From Bradyrhizobium iriomotense (lineage in GTDB: Bacteria; Pseudomonadota; Alphaproteobacteria; Rhizobiales; Xanthobacteraceae), in contig NZ_JAFCJZ010000009.1 of the NCBI RefSeq assembly GCF_018130765.1, positions 62,001-126,000 on the forward strand: a DNA stretch of 64,000 nucleotides, in the 5' to 3' direction. Numbering within the stretch: the stretch's first letter is position 1; each line of letters starts with the position of its first letter. Both the position numbers and the translations under genes were made by a program. The notes beneath the pieces are model-generated. The model was given only the letters and a program-made list of their open reading frames with translations, was not told where the DNA came from and did not search any database. Positions 9,634 to 17,669 of this stretch are shown in pieces.

Positions 9634-11910
9634 ATGGCGGAGCCGGGCCGGCCGCAGCGTGTCTCGCAAGGGATCGCAGGAACCTGGCCGGCGGGCCGTC
9701 CCGCGTCGGCCGGCGGTTTTGCACCGGCGGGCTTTGGCGCCTGGCCCGCGCTCGTCGAGACGTTGCGCCAATGGGCCAGCGCCGAGGCCGGCGCCGGCCG
9801 GCTGTTGCCGTGGGTGCCCGTCGCTTTCGGCAGCGGCATCGCGCTCTACTTTGCGGCCGATCATGAGCCGGTGCTGTGGGTGACCGCCGCGACGGCCATC
9901 GCGTTGATGCTCGGCGCCGTCCTGCTGCGACGGAGCCGGCTGTTTGCCCCTGCGATCATGATCGCGGCGGTCGCGGCAGGCTTCGCCGTCGCGACCTGGA
10001 AGACGGCGCGCATTGCGCACACCGTCCTGGCAAAACCGCTGTACTCGGTGTCGCTGTCGGGCTTCGTCGAGACGCGCGACATTCGCGAGCGTACCGATCG
10101 CTTCGTGCTGCGCGTCACCGCGATGGAGGCGCAGCGCAGCGACGTCTCGCTCGAGCGCGTGCGTCTGTCGGTGCGCAAGGGGACCGCGCCCGAGGTCGGC
10201 AGCTTCGTGCAGCTCAAGGCGCGGCTGATGCCGCCGATCTCGCCGGTGCGTCCCGGCAGCTATGATTTCTCGCGCGATATGTTCTTCCAGGGTATCGGTG
10301 CCTCCGGCTTCGTGATGGGCGCAATCACGGCTGCAGTGCCGCCGGATGCCGGCGGCTTGCGGCTGCGCTACGCCGCCTTCATGCAGGGCCTGCGCGATGC
10401 CATCGATGCGCGCATCCGCTCAACACTCGAAGGCGACAACCGCGCGATCGCGACCGCGCTTCTGACCGGCCGGCGCGATGCGATCACCGCGCCCGTCAAT
10501 GACGCGATGTTCGTCTCGGGGCTCGGCCACGTGCTTTCGATCTCGGGCTATCACATGGCCATCGTCGCCGGCGTCGTGTTCTTCGCGGTGCGCGCGCTGC
10601 TGGCCTTGATCCCGGGACTGGCGGTCGGCTTCCCCATCAAGAAATGGTCGGCGGCCGCGGCGCTGGTTGCTGCCGCGTTTTATCTTCTGCTGTCGGGCGC
10701 GGAGGTCGCGACGCAGCGCTCGTTCTTCATGACCGCGGTGGTGCTGATCGCCGTCATGGTCGATCGCCGCGCCATCACGTTCCGCACGCTGGCTGTGGCC
10801 GCGCTGATCGTGCTCGCGGTCGCTCCAGAGGCGCTGGTGCATCCGAGCTTCCAAATGTCTTTCGCCGCAACGCTTGGTCTCGTCGCGCTGGTGCAGATCG
10901 GCATGCCGAACCTGTTTGCCTCGCCCGACCATTCCGCGACCGCGCGCATCGCGCTATGGGGCGGCCGCGAGATCGCGATGCTGTTCCTGGCCTCGCTGAT
11001 CGCGGGGCTTGCGACCACGCCCTATGCCGCCTTCCACTTCCACCGCGTCACGCCGTACGGGGTGCTCGCCAATCTCGGCGCGATGCCGGTGGTCTCGGCG
11101 CTGGTGATGCCGGCCGGATTGTTGGGCCTGCTCGCTGCTCCCTTCGGGCTCGACGGCGTGTTCTGGTGGCTGATGGGGATCGGCATCGACTGGATGGTCG
11201 CGGTGTCGCGCTGGGTGGCGGCACTGCCGGGCGCGGTCGGGCGCATCCCGGCGTTCGGCATCGCACCGCTGATCGCGGCCAGTCTGGGCATCATTGTCAT
11301 GGGCCTCTTGCGCTCGCCGTTGCGCTGGTCCGGCGGGCTCGTGCTGCTGGCTGCGATCCTCTGGGGCCTGTCGGCGCGGCCGCCTGATATCCTGATCGCC
11401 GGGGACGGCCAGAGCGTTGCGGTGCGGGGAAGGGACGGGCATCTCCACATGATCCGCGCGAGCAAGGACAGCTTTCTGCTGAAGGAGTGGCTGGCTGCCG
11501 ACGCCGATCCGCGCGATGCCGGCAGCCCCTCGCTGGGCGACGGCGTGTCATGCGACGAGGCCGGCTGCGTGACGCCGCTCGCCGACGGGCGGCTGGTCGC
11601 GCTGGCCTTGCGCATCGATGCGCTGGCGGACGATTGCAGCCGTGCCGCGCTCGTGGTGACGGCCCGGCCCGCTGCGCCGGATTGCGCGACGATGGTGGTC
11701 GACCGGCAGCGTCTCGCCGCGCAGGGCGCACTCGCGCTGACACGGCGGGGCGACGGCTTTGCGGTCCAGGCGGTCAAGGCAAGAGGCGCTGACCGCCCGT
11801 GGGCGCCGGCAATCGCAGGCGAGGGCGATTTCGGCGCGAGCCTTGCGCCGCCGGCTCCCCGCAACCGGGATGCGACGCCGTCCGAGGCGGATATGCAGGC
11901 TGAGGATTGA
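9634..11910 (+). CDS. comEC: ComEC/Rec2-family DNA uptake channel protein
   Basis: A 758-residue polytopic membrane protein. It has an N-terminal DUF4131-like region (about 50-230) and the competence core with DAIDARIRSTLEGDNRAIA, TGRRD and GLGHVLSISGYHMAIVAG (about 285-305), the conserved ComEC signature, followed by a run of hydrophobic helices to about residue 590. The C-terminal metallo-beta-lactamase domain of longer ComEC proteins is not visible. ComEC forms the inner-membrane pore for single-stranded DNA in natural transformation, but no other competence gene is present here. In many rhizobia it lies between lexA and gltX; here other genes separate it from both. Confidence 0.9.
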   Translation: MAEPGRPQRVSQGIAGTWPAGRPASAGGFAPAGFGAWPALVETLRQWASAEAGAGRLLPWVPVAFGSGIALYFAADHEPVLWVTAATAIALMLGAVLLRRSRLFAPAIMIAAVAAGFAVATWKTARIAHTVLAKPLYSVSLSGFVETRDIRERTDRFVLRVTAMEAQRSDVSLERVRLSVRKGTAPEVGSFVQLKARLMPPISPVRPGSYDFSRDMFFQGIGASGFVMGAITAAVPPDAGGLRLRYAAFMQGLRDAIDARIRSTLEGDNRAIATALLTGRRDAITAPVNDAMFVSGLGHVLSISGYHMAIVAGVVFFAVRALLALIPGLAVGFPIKKWSAAAALVAAAFYLLLSGAEVATQRSFFMTAVVLIAVMVDRRAITFRTLAVAALIVLAVAPEALVHPSFQMSFAATLGLVALVQIGMPNLFASPDHSATARIALWGGREIAMLFLASLIAGLATTPYAAFHFHRVTPYGVLANLGAMPVVSALVMPAGLLGLLAAPFGLDGVFWWLMGIGIDWMVAVSRWVAALPGAVGRIPAFGIAPLIAASLGIIVMGLLRSPLRWSGGLVLLAAILWGLSARPPDILIAGDGQSVAVRGRDGHLHMIRASKDSFLLKEWLAADADPRDAGSPSLGDGVSCDEAGCVTPLADGRLVALALRIDALADDCSRAALVVTARPAAPDCATMVVDRQRLAAQGALALTRRGDGFAVQAVKARGADRPWAPAIAGEGDFGASLAPPAPRNRDATPSEADMQAED

Positions 11911-11919
11911 GCGGATGGG

Positions 11920-12861
11920 CTACAGGTACCAGGCCAGCACGGCGTCGAGCCCGGCGCTCCCAATCACCGGCAGGGCCACCATCTGGCTCAGTCCGGACGC
12001 GCGGGCCTCGTTAGCCGCGATCGAATTGTCGTGCGCCAGATCATCGGCGAGGGCGGGCATCCCGGTGGCCCAGGCGCCGCCGATGCTGCCGTCACCCCTG
12101 GCGATGGATTTGTCCGCATAGAGCGCGGCAAGGTCGGTCTGGGCGCTGCAATCCCCGGCGCGGAAGACCAGCGCCGAGCGGGCCTCGTTCGGCACCCAGA
12201 TCTCGAAGCGCCGTGCAATTGGCGTCGCCTGCGCGGAGAGGAAGGTTAGCACCCAGGTCTGGTCGGTCCCGGTCCGGTAGGGCACGCCGACGCCGAGATT
12301 GATCCCGACCTCGGCGGCGTCTTCCCAGCGCAGAAAGCTCTTGGCGTTGTGCAGGTCCTTGATGATCAGCGGCAGGCCGGCTTTCCAGGTGCGTCCGGGC
12401 AGACCGAAGCCGCGCGGAAATCTTGTGTGGCGCGAGTTGAACTCGAACATGTCGGCGGTGCCATAGTAGCCGTCGACGAGTCCCATCTCGTGGGAGGTAT
12501 CGGGGTCGTTGTGCCAGAGCTCGATCGCGCCGACATGCGCTTCGTCATCGCCGCAGAACAGCACCATCACGGCTTGCAGGAATTCGCCTGAAAACACCGG
12601 CACCGCCACGCCGCAGGTCAGGCCCGCCGCGAGCGCCTGATCGGTCCGCCTGAAGTAGGAGTTGGCGAATTTGGTGAGGATGACGGGATGGCCAGAAGCC
12701 CAGGCCTTGCCGGGAAGGCCCTCATCCCGACCGAAGCGCAGATCTTCACTCGCTGCCTTGAACGCGGACAGCCCTTCGCCATAGAGGCCGCCGCCGAATT
12801 CCAGCCGCATACGCGTCCGGTCGGGCACCCAGAGTTCAACGACGCGAATGAAGGTCTTCAT
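11920..12861 (-). CDS. Protein of three tandem GAF-like repeats
   Basis: A 313-residue soluble protein in which about 100 residues occur three times. Each unit starts with an ELW/EIW strand (VVELWVPD, AIELWHND, RFEIWVPN), then a G-LPG-AW-G-P loop (GLPGKAWASGHP, GLPGRTWKAGLP, SIGGAWATGMP), and an AGL-GVAVP-like strand pair (GLTCGVAVPV, GINLGVGVPY, GLSQMVALPV). This is the arrangement of GAF small-ligand-binding domains. There is no output domain (no kinase, GGDEF or HTH). The ATG at 12861 is preferred because the first repeat begins immediately after it, though no strong ribosome-binding site is seen. It is convergent with comEC. Ligand and partner are unknown. Confidence 0.7.
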   Translation of the reverse strand: MKTFIRVVELWVPDRTRMRLEFGGGLYGEGLSAFKAASEDLRFGRDEGLPGKAWASGHPVILTKFANSYFRRTDQALAAGLTCGVAVPVFSGEFLQAVMVLFCGDDEAHVGAIELWHNDPDTSHEMGLVDGYYGTADMFEFNSRHTRFPRGFGLPGRTWKAGLPLIIKDLHNAKSFLRWEDAAEVGINLGVGVPYRTGTDQTWVLTFLSAQATPIARRFEIWVPNEARSALVFRAGDCSAQTDLAALYADKSIARGDGSIGGAWATGMPALADDLAHDNSIAANEARASGLSQMVALPVIGSAGLDAVLAWYL

Positions 12862-13085
12862 CGAACGTGCCCGCTGCCTCAAGCCTTCTAGCAGCATCGG
12901 CCATTTGCCGGCGGAGCGGACGTTCAAAATTCAGGCAGGGCAGCGCAAACTTCGTGCGACGGAGGACAGCGGCAGGTGATCCGGCGAAGGTATTTTCGAA
13001 GATGCAAACCGCACCACCTCGCCGGCCATGGCCGGCGATGGCAATTTCAATCCTGGCCCCGACCCGTGAGCCGGGGGCAGCTACG

Positions 13086-13517
13086 TCAGCCAATCGGCAG
13101 GCGCGCGATCGTCGGCCTTTCGGCGATGATCTGCGGCTTGTGCTCGCGCTCGCTAATCGGCTGGGTCACCGGCAATTGCAGCACGGTTGCGCGCTGGCCT
13201 TCGACGAGCTGAGTCACCAGCACGTATTTGCCGTCGGGGAATTCGATCGCATCGTGATGGCGATCCGGAATGTGCGGATCGATCTTGCCGAACTTGCCGA
13301 CGCGGGAGTTGATGGTGCGCGTCCATATCCAGCGATTGTCGTAACGGACGTTGTCGGCGAAGGCGAGCTCCGTTCCCGGCAGCAGGCATACCGCGACGGA
13401 CATGTCGGCTTCGGAGGCGAAGCCACGTGTCGAGGTGCCGCGGAAGGTTGTCGTGACGATCGTCTCACCGACTTCGGCGGGACGCGTCGCGACGGCGTGC
13501 AGGCTGTAGTCACACAT
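13086..13517 (-). CDS. Conserved protein of unknown function, 143 residues
   Basis: The product starts MCDYSLHAVATRPAEVGETIVT and is mostly beta-rich with no signal peptide or membrane segment. Recognisable stretches are RGFASEADMSVAVCLLPGTELAF and HDAIEFPDGKYVLVTQL. I recall similar proteins only as hypothetical proteins from Bradyrhizobium and relatives. The ATG at 13517 is supported by GAGGAG eight bases upstream and by the conserved-looking start. It lies between the GAF-repeat gene and a small exported protein, all on the same strand but with sizeable gaps. Confidence 0.7.
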   Translation of the reverse strand: MCDYSLHAVATRPAEVGETIVTTTFRGTSTRGFASEADMSVAVCLLPGTELAFADNVRYDNRWIWTRTINSRVGKFGKIDPHIPDRHHDAIEFPDGKYVLVTQLVEGQRATVLQLPVTQPISEREHKPQIIAERPTIARLPIG

Positions 13518-13712
13518 CGGGGTGCTCCTCATTCGAAGATAGCAACCCGCACCTCTTGTCGAAGCACAGGCCTCTATCAGAGTGGAAGCATACAACGGTC
13601 TGCTTGGTTGTGGGCAAATCTGCGGCTCGGGGTCCGCAGGCTGCCATCACAATATCTTTTTCAGATGCACTGGGAACAAAGCCCGCTCCCGTGCATTCAG
13701 CGTGCTTCTTCG

Positions 13713-13916
13713 TCAGCGACCAGCAGGTGCCGACCAGCCCGAATACGGCCAGGCGGGCTGCGACGGCTGCGCAATGGCGTCGCGTGCGTTGCGGAATTGC
13801 TCGCTCGTCGTTGCCGGCTCCGTCTTGCGGACATGATGCGGCCGTGCGGCGACGGCCTGTGGCGCCGACGCTGCGATCAGCGCCAACGTGACGATGCTCA
13901 AGACGATCTTGCGCAT
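13713..13916 (-). CDS. Small exported protein, 67 residues
   Basis: The product starts MRKIVLSIVTLALIAASAPQ and has a classic signal peptide with a likely cleavage after AVA (about residue 23). The mature part of about 44 residues is polar and Pro/Ser-rich (SQPAWPYSGW near its end). No family is recognised. A strong ribosome-binding site, CGAGGAGACA, precedes the ATG at 13916. It is presumably periplasmic. Confidence 0.65.
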   Translation of the reverse strand: MRKIVLSIVTLALIAASAPQAVAARPHHVRKTEPATTSEQFRNARDAIAQPSQPAWPYSGWSAPAGR

Positions 13917-13944
13917 GGTTGTCTCCTCGGTTTCTCAATCGGCC

Positions 13945-13967
13945 CGCAAAGCGATGAGTGCTTTGCG
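13945..13967. promoter_or_regulatory. Inverted repeat upstream of small exported protein
   Basis: CGCAAAGC (13945-13952) and GCTTTGCG (13960-13967) form a perfect 8-bp stem with a 7-base loop. It lies about 30 bases upstream of the leftward gene starting at 13916, so it could be an operator or an mRNA leader hairpin. No regulator is linked to it. Confidence 0.3.
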
Positions 13968-14038
13968 CGGCGTGCCGAGGATCTAGCGCGGGAGAGGTGG
14001 CCGGATAATCTGTGCAGAACCAGAAAGACTATCCAGCC

Positions 14039-14060
14039 GGAGCGGACAATCGTCCGCTCC
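14039..14060 (-). terminator. Probable lexA terminator hairpin
   Basis: GGAGCGGAC (14039-14047) and GTCCGCTCC (14052-14060) form a perfect 9-bp GC-rich stem with a 4-base loop, 30 bases beyond the lexA stop codon on the leftward transcript. The tail is only moderately T-rich. Confidence 0.5.
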
Positions 14061-14089
14061 AACGCGTGTCGAACGATCGTAAAGTCAGC

Positions 14090-14800
14090 TCAGTACTTCC
14101 GGTACAGGCCGATCAGCTTGCCCTGAATCTTCACCCGGTTGGGCGGCAGGATGCGGACCTCGTAGGCGGCGTTGGCGGGCTCGAGCGCGATCGAGGCGCC
14201 GCGGCGGCGGAAGCGCTTCAGCGTCGCTTCCTCGTCGTCGATCAGCGCCACCACGATGTCGCCGGTGTCGGCGCTCTCGTTGCGCTGGATCAGCGCCATG
14301 TCGCCGTCGAGGATACCGGCTTCCACCATCGAATCGCCGCGCACCTCGAGCGCATAGTGCTCGCCGGCGCCGAGCATGTCAGGCGGTACGCTGATGGTGT
14401 GGCTGCGGGTCTGCAGCGCCTCGATGGGCGTGCCGGCCGCGATACGGCCCATGACAGGCACGGCGACGGGACGCTCACCCTCGTCAGCGGGCGGGCTGGA
14501 CGTCGTGCGCACCTTGCCGAGATTGCCCTCGATGACGCTCGGCGTGAAGCCGCGGCGGTTGCCGGCGGCCGCCTGGAGTTCGGGCAGCTTGATGACTTCG
14601 ATCGCGCGGGCGCGGTTGGGCAGGCGTCGGATGAAGCCGCGCTCCTCGAGCGCTGTGATCAAGCGATGGATGCCCGATTTCGAGCGCAGGTCGAGCGCGT
14701 CCTTCATCTCGTCGAAGGAGGGCGGCACGCCGCTTTCCTTCAGACGCTCGCTGATGAATCGCAGAAGCTCGTATTGTTTGCGCGTTAACATCTCGACCAA
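14090..14800 (-). CDS. lexA: LexA SOS-response repressor
   Basis: Represses DNA-damage genes and self-cleaves when RecA is activated. The 236-residue product starts MVEMLTRKQYELLRFI and has the winged-helix DNA-binding domain (residues about 1-70), an alphaproteobacterial-length linker, the Ala-Gly cleavage site in GRIAAGTPIEA, the catalytic Ser in RGDSMVEAGILDGD and the catalytic Lys in ATLKRF. All residues needed for autolysis are present. A LexA operator lies 91 bases upstream of its start, so it is autoregulated. moeA follows upstream on the same strand, 166 bases away, the usual rhizobial order. Confidence 0.96.
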   Translation of the reverse strand: MVEMLTRKQYELLRFISERLKESGVPPSFDEMKDALDLRSKSGIHRLITALEERGFIRRLPNRARAIEVIKLPELQAAAGNRRGFTPSVIEGNLGKVRTTSSPPADEGERPVAVPVMGRIAAGTPIEALQTRSHTISVPPDMLGAGEHYALEVRGDSMVEAGILDGDMALIQRNESADTGDIVVALIDDEEATLKRFRRRGASIALEPANAAYEVRILPPNRVKIQGKLIGLYRKY

Positions 14801-14890
14801 ATCCCCCGGTTGATGTCGTTCGATTCCGAGACGCTGGGTTCAGCAATAAGTCGCTGCATGCTCGAAACAAATCATGAACGGACACTATAT

Positions 14891-14905
14891 GTTCGATACA
14901 TGTTC
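14891..14905 (-). promoter_or_regulatory. LexA operator (SOS box)
   Basis: The plus strand reads GTTCGATACATGTTC, a GTTC-N7-GTTC direct repeat; on the lexA strand it is GAAC-N7-GAAC. This is the known alphaproteobacterial SOS box. It lies between moeA and lexA, 91 bases before the lexA start, placing it as the autoregulatory site. It is the only perfect copy I noticed in the intergenic sequence of the window. Confidence 0.8.
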
Positions 14906-14966
14906 CGCAACTGCTTAATTTACCGTGAACAGGGTAAAGTTCGCGGAACGCGTGTGGCCGTGCAGC

Positions 14967-16175
14967 TCAGACGGGCAGGCGCAGCACCTCGCAAGGCGCG
15001 CCGGCTTCGGCCTTGGGTGCGAACGGCGGGCGCACGAGAAGTACCTGTGCCGCAGCGAGATTCGCAAGCAGCGAAGAGTCCTGATGGCTGACGGGAAGGG
15101 CGACGAGACTGCCATCGTCGCGTAGCTCCAGGCGCGCGCGAAGATAATCCTCGCGCTGGTCGTTGGCATTGAGGTCGCGGCCCAGCACGGCGTGCTCGCG
15201 GCGATGGTGAATCACCTGTTGGCCCGACAGCGCGCGAATCAACGGCACCATGAACAGGAAGGCGCACACATAGGACGATACGGGATTGCCGGGCAGCCCG
15301 ATCACGCGCATCGGCCCGAGCCGTCCGTGCATCATCGGCTTGCCCGGCCGCATCGCGATCTTCCAGAACGTCATCGCGATCCCCTCGGCCTTGAGCCCCT
15401 GCTGCACCAGATCGTGGTCGCCAACCGAGGCGCCGCCGGTCGTGACAAGGACGTCGGCGCCGCTCTCGCGGGCCCGGCGTATCCCGGCAGTTGTGGCCTC
15501 CAGGGTATCGGCGGCAACGCCGAGGTCGACGGTATCGGCGCCCTCCTGGCGGGCGAGCGCGTGCAGGGCATAGCCGTTGGAGTAGACGATCTGGCCGGGG
15601 CCGGGCGTTGCGCCCGGCATCACCAGTTCGTCGCCGGTGGCGAGGATCGCGACCTTCGGACGGCGTTGGACGGGTAGGTGCGGGTGATTCATCCCGGCAG
15701 CGAGCGCCAGGTCGCGGTCGGTGAGCCGGGTTCCTTTCCGCAGCAGCACGTCGCCCTCGGTAAAGTCGACCCCGGCGCGCCGGATGTGCCGCCCGGGAAT
15801 CGCTGCTTCCTTGATCGTGATGCGCTTGCCGTCCGTGACCGTATCCTCCTGGATCACGACCGCATCCGCTCCGGCGGGAACGACGCCGCCGGTGAAGATC
15901 CGGACCGCTTCGCCGGCGCCGACCGATCCCGCAAACGGCCGGCCCGCTGCGACCTCGCCGATGAGCGTGAGCTGGGAATCGATCGTTGCCGCATCGGCCG
16001 CGCGCACCGCATAGCCGTCCATCGCCGACATCGCCTGCGGCGGCTGCGTCCGCCGCGCCGCGACGTCGCGTGCGAGCACGCGGTGGTAGGCTTGGTCGAG
16101 CGCCACCGTTTCTTCGCCCAGAGGCTCTGCACCCGCGAGCACGGCGGCAAGCGCATCGGATACCGGCATCAGGGC
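14967..16175 (-). CDS. moeA: Molybdopterin molybdenumtransferase MoeA
   Basis: Inserts molybdenum into adenylylated molybdopterin in molybdenum cofactor synthesis. The product has the MoeA pattern: PQAMSAMDGYAVRAAD near residue 50, RIFTGGVVPAGADAVVIQED, the MPT-binding core with ATGDEL, YSNGYAL and TTGGASVGDHD, and RPGKPMMHG followed by GLPGNPVSS, ending in domain IV. A GTG at 16175 is chosen (402 residues) because GGGAG stands six bases before it; an ATG at 16169 and a TTG at 16193 are alternatives. Its usual neighbour moaC is 15.6 kb away, suggesting that something was inserted between them. Confidence 0.92.
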   Translation of the reverse strand, partial: ALMPVSDALAAVLAGAEPLGEETVALDQAYHRVLARDVAARRTQPPQAMSAMDGYAVRAADAATIDSQLTLIGEVAAGRPFAGSVGAGEAVRIFTGGVVPAGADAVVIQEDTVTDGKRITIKEAAIPGRHIRRAGVDFTEGDVLLRKGTRLTDRDLALAAGMNHPHLPVQRRPKVAILATGDELVMPGATPGPGQIVYSNGYALHALARQEGADTVDLGVAADTLEATTAGIRRARESGADVLVTTGGASVGDHDLVQQGLKAEGIAMTFWKIAMRPGKPMMHGRLGPMRVIGLPGNPVSSYVCAFLFMVPLIRALSGQQVIHHRREHAVLGRDLNANDQREDYLRARLELRDDGSLVALPVSHQDSSLLANLAAAQVLLVRPPFAPKAEAGAPCEVLRLPV

Positions 16176-16312
16176 CACGGCGAACTCCCGCAACAGTCGA
16201 AGGACTCGGTTGGCAGGGTTCTAGCCGAGCGGAGAGGCTGAAGCAAAAGGGCTCCTCAATGGAGCGAGGAGCCACCTTTCCTTTTGTTGCAGGCTCGGCC
16301 TATCTTCCGCCA

Positions 16313-16540
16313 GTGACAGAACTGCTAGAAAAAGCGCTACAGGCCGTGCGGCAGCTCCCTGCGGATAGCCAGGACGAAATTGCGCGCGCGATGCTGGCCT
16401 TGATCGGCAACGTAGGAGAGCCCGAGGAGATCGACCCGGGGCATCTTCCGGCGGTCCTGGAGGGGCTTGCACAAGCCAACCTCCGGCAGTTTTCATTTGA
16501 TGCCGAGGTGGAAGCCGCATTTCGCCGCTTTGAGCGATGA
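16313..16540 (+). CDS. Antitoxin-like protein of a ParE-type toxin-antitoxin pair
   Basis: A 75-residue acidic protein that starts at a GTG (MTELLEKALQAVRQLP) and contains DSQDEIARAMLALIG and a C-terminal AEVEAAFRRFER. This composition is familiar from antitoxins that precede ParE/RelE toxins in alphaproteobacteria. Its stop overlaps the next start (ATGA at 16537), which is the usual translational coupling of such pairs. An ATG at 16259 would add 18 residues. The toxin that follows is broken, so this may be an orphan antitoxin. Confidence 0.6.
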   Translation: MTELLEKALQAVRQLPADSQDEIARAMLALIGNVGEPEEIDPGHLPAVLEGLAQANLRQFSFDAEVEAAFRRFER

Positions 16541-16578
16541 AGCTCCGGTTTACCCCGCGCGCAACACTGAGGACCTCA
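16537..16578 (+). pseudogene. Remnant of ParE-type toxin start
   Basis: Immediately overlapping the antitoxin stop, the frame opens with MKLRFTPRATL, which matches the first residues of ParE toxins (MKLRFTPRA-x-DL-x-xI). After about 11 codons the similarity ends and the frame continues as low-complexity Arg/Lys/His-rich sequence, so the remaining 80 or so codons of a toxin are missing. I infer a deletion that removed the toxin body. Confidence 0.5.
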
Positions 16579-16671
16579 AATCCTCCGCGGCATGATCCGG
16601 AAGGCGAGACAGACCGGCACGAGGACGGCCATGGCAAGCACGAGAAGAACGAGCGCCACGGCCAGCATGGG

Positions 16672-16950
16672 TCAACTCCTGGCCGGTTCGTCCGGACTGA
16701 CGTCCGGCGCTTTGGGACCCTGGTCCTTGTCGGGCAGCGGGTCGGCCTGGGATTTCAGGTCGGCGGCCTTGCTGATCAGCTTGGCGGATAGGTCGGAGTC
16801 CGAGGTGGTTCTTGCGAACTCGAGCAGGAGAGAGGCTTGCTTGGTGAGGTAGGATTTGCCCAGCACGTCGATCGGTCCAATGTAAATGTAGGAGTCCCAA
16901 CGGACTGAAGAGTCCGGAAAGGCGGATTCTGTTCCCGGAACTCTGTACAA
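16672..16950 (-). CDS. Small conserved alpha-helical protein, start uncertain
   Basis: The conserved-looking core reads LGKSYLTKQASLLLEFART, then DLSAKLISKAADLKSQAD, and a Pro/Asp-rich tail. I have seen similar 70-90 residue hypothetical proteins in Bradyrhizobium, with no known role. The coordinates start at a TTG (16950); a GTG at 16866 would leave only the conserved core. No ATG is available in frame, so the start, and whether the gene is intact, are doubtful. Confidence 0.4.
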   Translation of the reverse strand: MYRVPGTESAFPDSSVRWDSYIYIGPIDVLGKSYLTKQASLLLEFARTTSDSDLSAKLISKAADLKSQADPLPDKDQGPKAPDVSPDEPARS

Positions 16951-17029
16951 AAATGCACAAAGTCACCTGGTTCCTCATTTTGGGCGAAACGAGTTCCGGG
17001 GAACCGCACCTGCTAAGAGGCGGATCCGT

Positions 17030-17656
17030 TCAAATCCCCAGCTTCTTCAGCGCATCGCCGACGTCACGGGGCGTGGTCACATGCACCGCGGTCAATCCGC
17101 ACGCCCGTGCCCCCTCGATGTTTTCCGCGAGGTCGTCGAAGAAGACGATGCGGCTCGCCGGCACGCCCATTGCCGCCACGACATGATCGAAAGCCTCGGC
17201 GTCCGGTTTGCGCAGGCCGATGCTGGACGACAGATAGAGCTCGCGGAAATGGCCGAGCAGGCCGGCATATTCCTTCGAGAAATGGTCGACATGCGGCCGG
17301 TTGGTGTTGGAGAAGGCGTAGAGCGGCAACTGCCTGGCCGCACGCGGCAACAGCTCCGCGATGTCAGGCATCTCGCCGGCGAAGATCGCGTTCCAGCCCT
17401 CCAGGAACTGCGCATCCGAGATGCCGATTCCGAGCGATGAGCGCAGCGAGGCGAAATAGTCCTCGTCGCTGATCTTGCCGACCTCATGCAGCCGATAGGC
17501 TTCACTGTCGCGCACATAGCGCGCGACGATGGCTTCGGGCTGACAGCCGGCATGCCCCGCCCAGCAGGCGATCGCCCTGGAGAAATCGATGTCGAGCACC
17601 ACGCGCCCGAGATCGAACAGAAGCGCATCTGCGCTGCCGGGAGAGAGCGGCGTCAT
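17030..17656 (-). CDS. HAD-superfamily hydrolase (subfamily IA)
   Basis: A 208-residue protein with the four HAD motifs: LLFDLGRVVLDID (motif I), FSNTNRPH (motif II), the Lys in LRKPDAEAFDHV (motif III) and IVFFDDLAENIEGA (motif IV). In motif I the nucleophile Asp is followed by LGR, as in several GMP-like or haloacid-dehalogenase-like phosphatases. It probably dephosphorylates a small metabolite. It ends about 13 bases after the start region of the alpha-hydroxy-acid oxidase gene's stop, in the same direction, so the two are likely one transcript. Confidence 0.88.
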   Translation of the reverse strand: MTPLSPGSADALLFDLGRVVLDIDFSRAIACWAGHAGCQPEAIVARYVRDSEAYRLHEVGKISDEDYFASLRSSLGIGISDAQFLEGWNAIFAGEMPDIAELLPRAARQLPLYAFSNTNRPHVDHFSKEYAGLLGHFRELYLSSSIGLRKPDAEAFDHVVAAMGVPASRIVFFDDLAENIEGARACGLTAVHVTTPRDVGDALKKLGI

Positions 17657-17669
17657 TGCATCCTTTCAC

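Noticed and set aside
16935..17029. Possible tRNA-like or attachment site with GGTTCC/GGAACC arms
   Set aside because: No tRNA cloverleaf or anticodon arm could be built.
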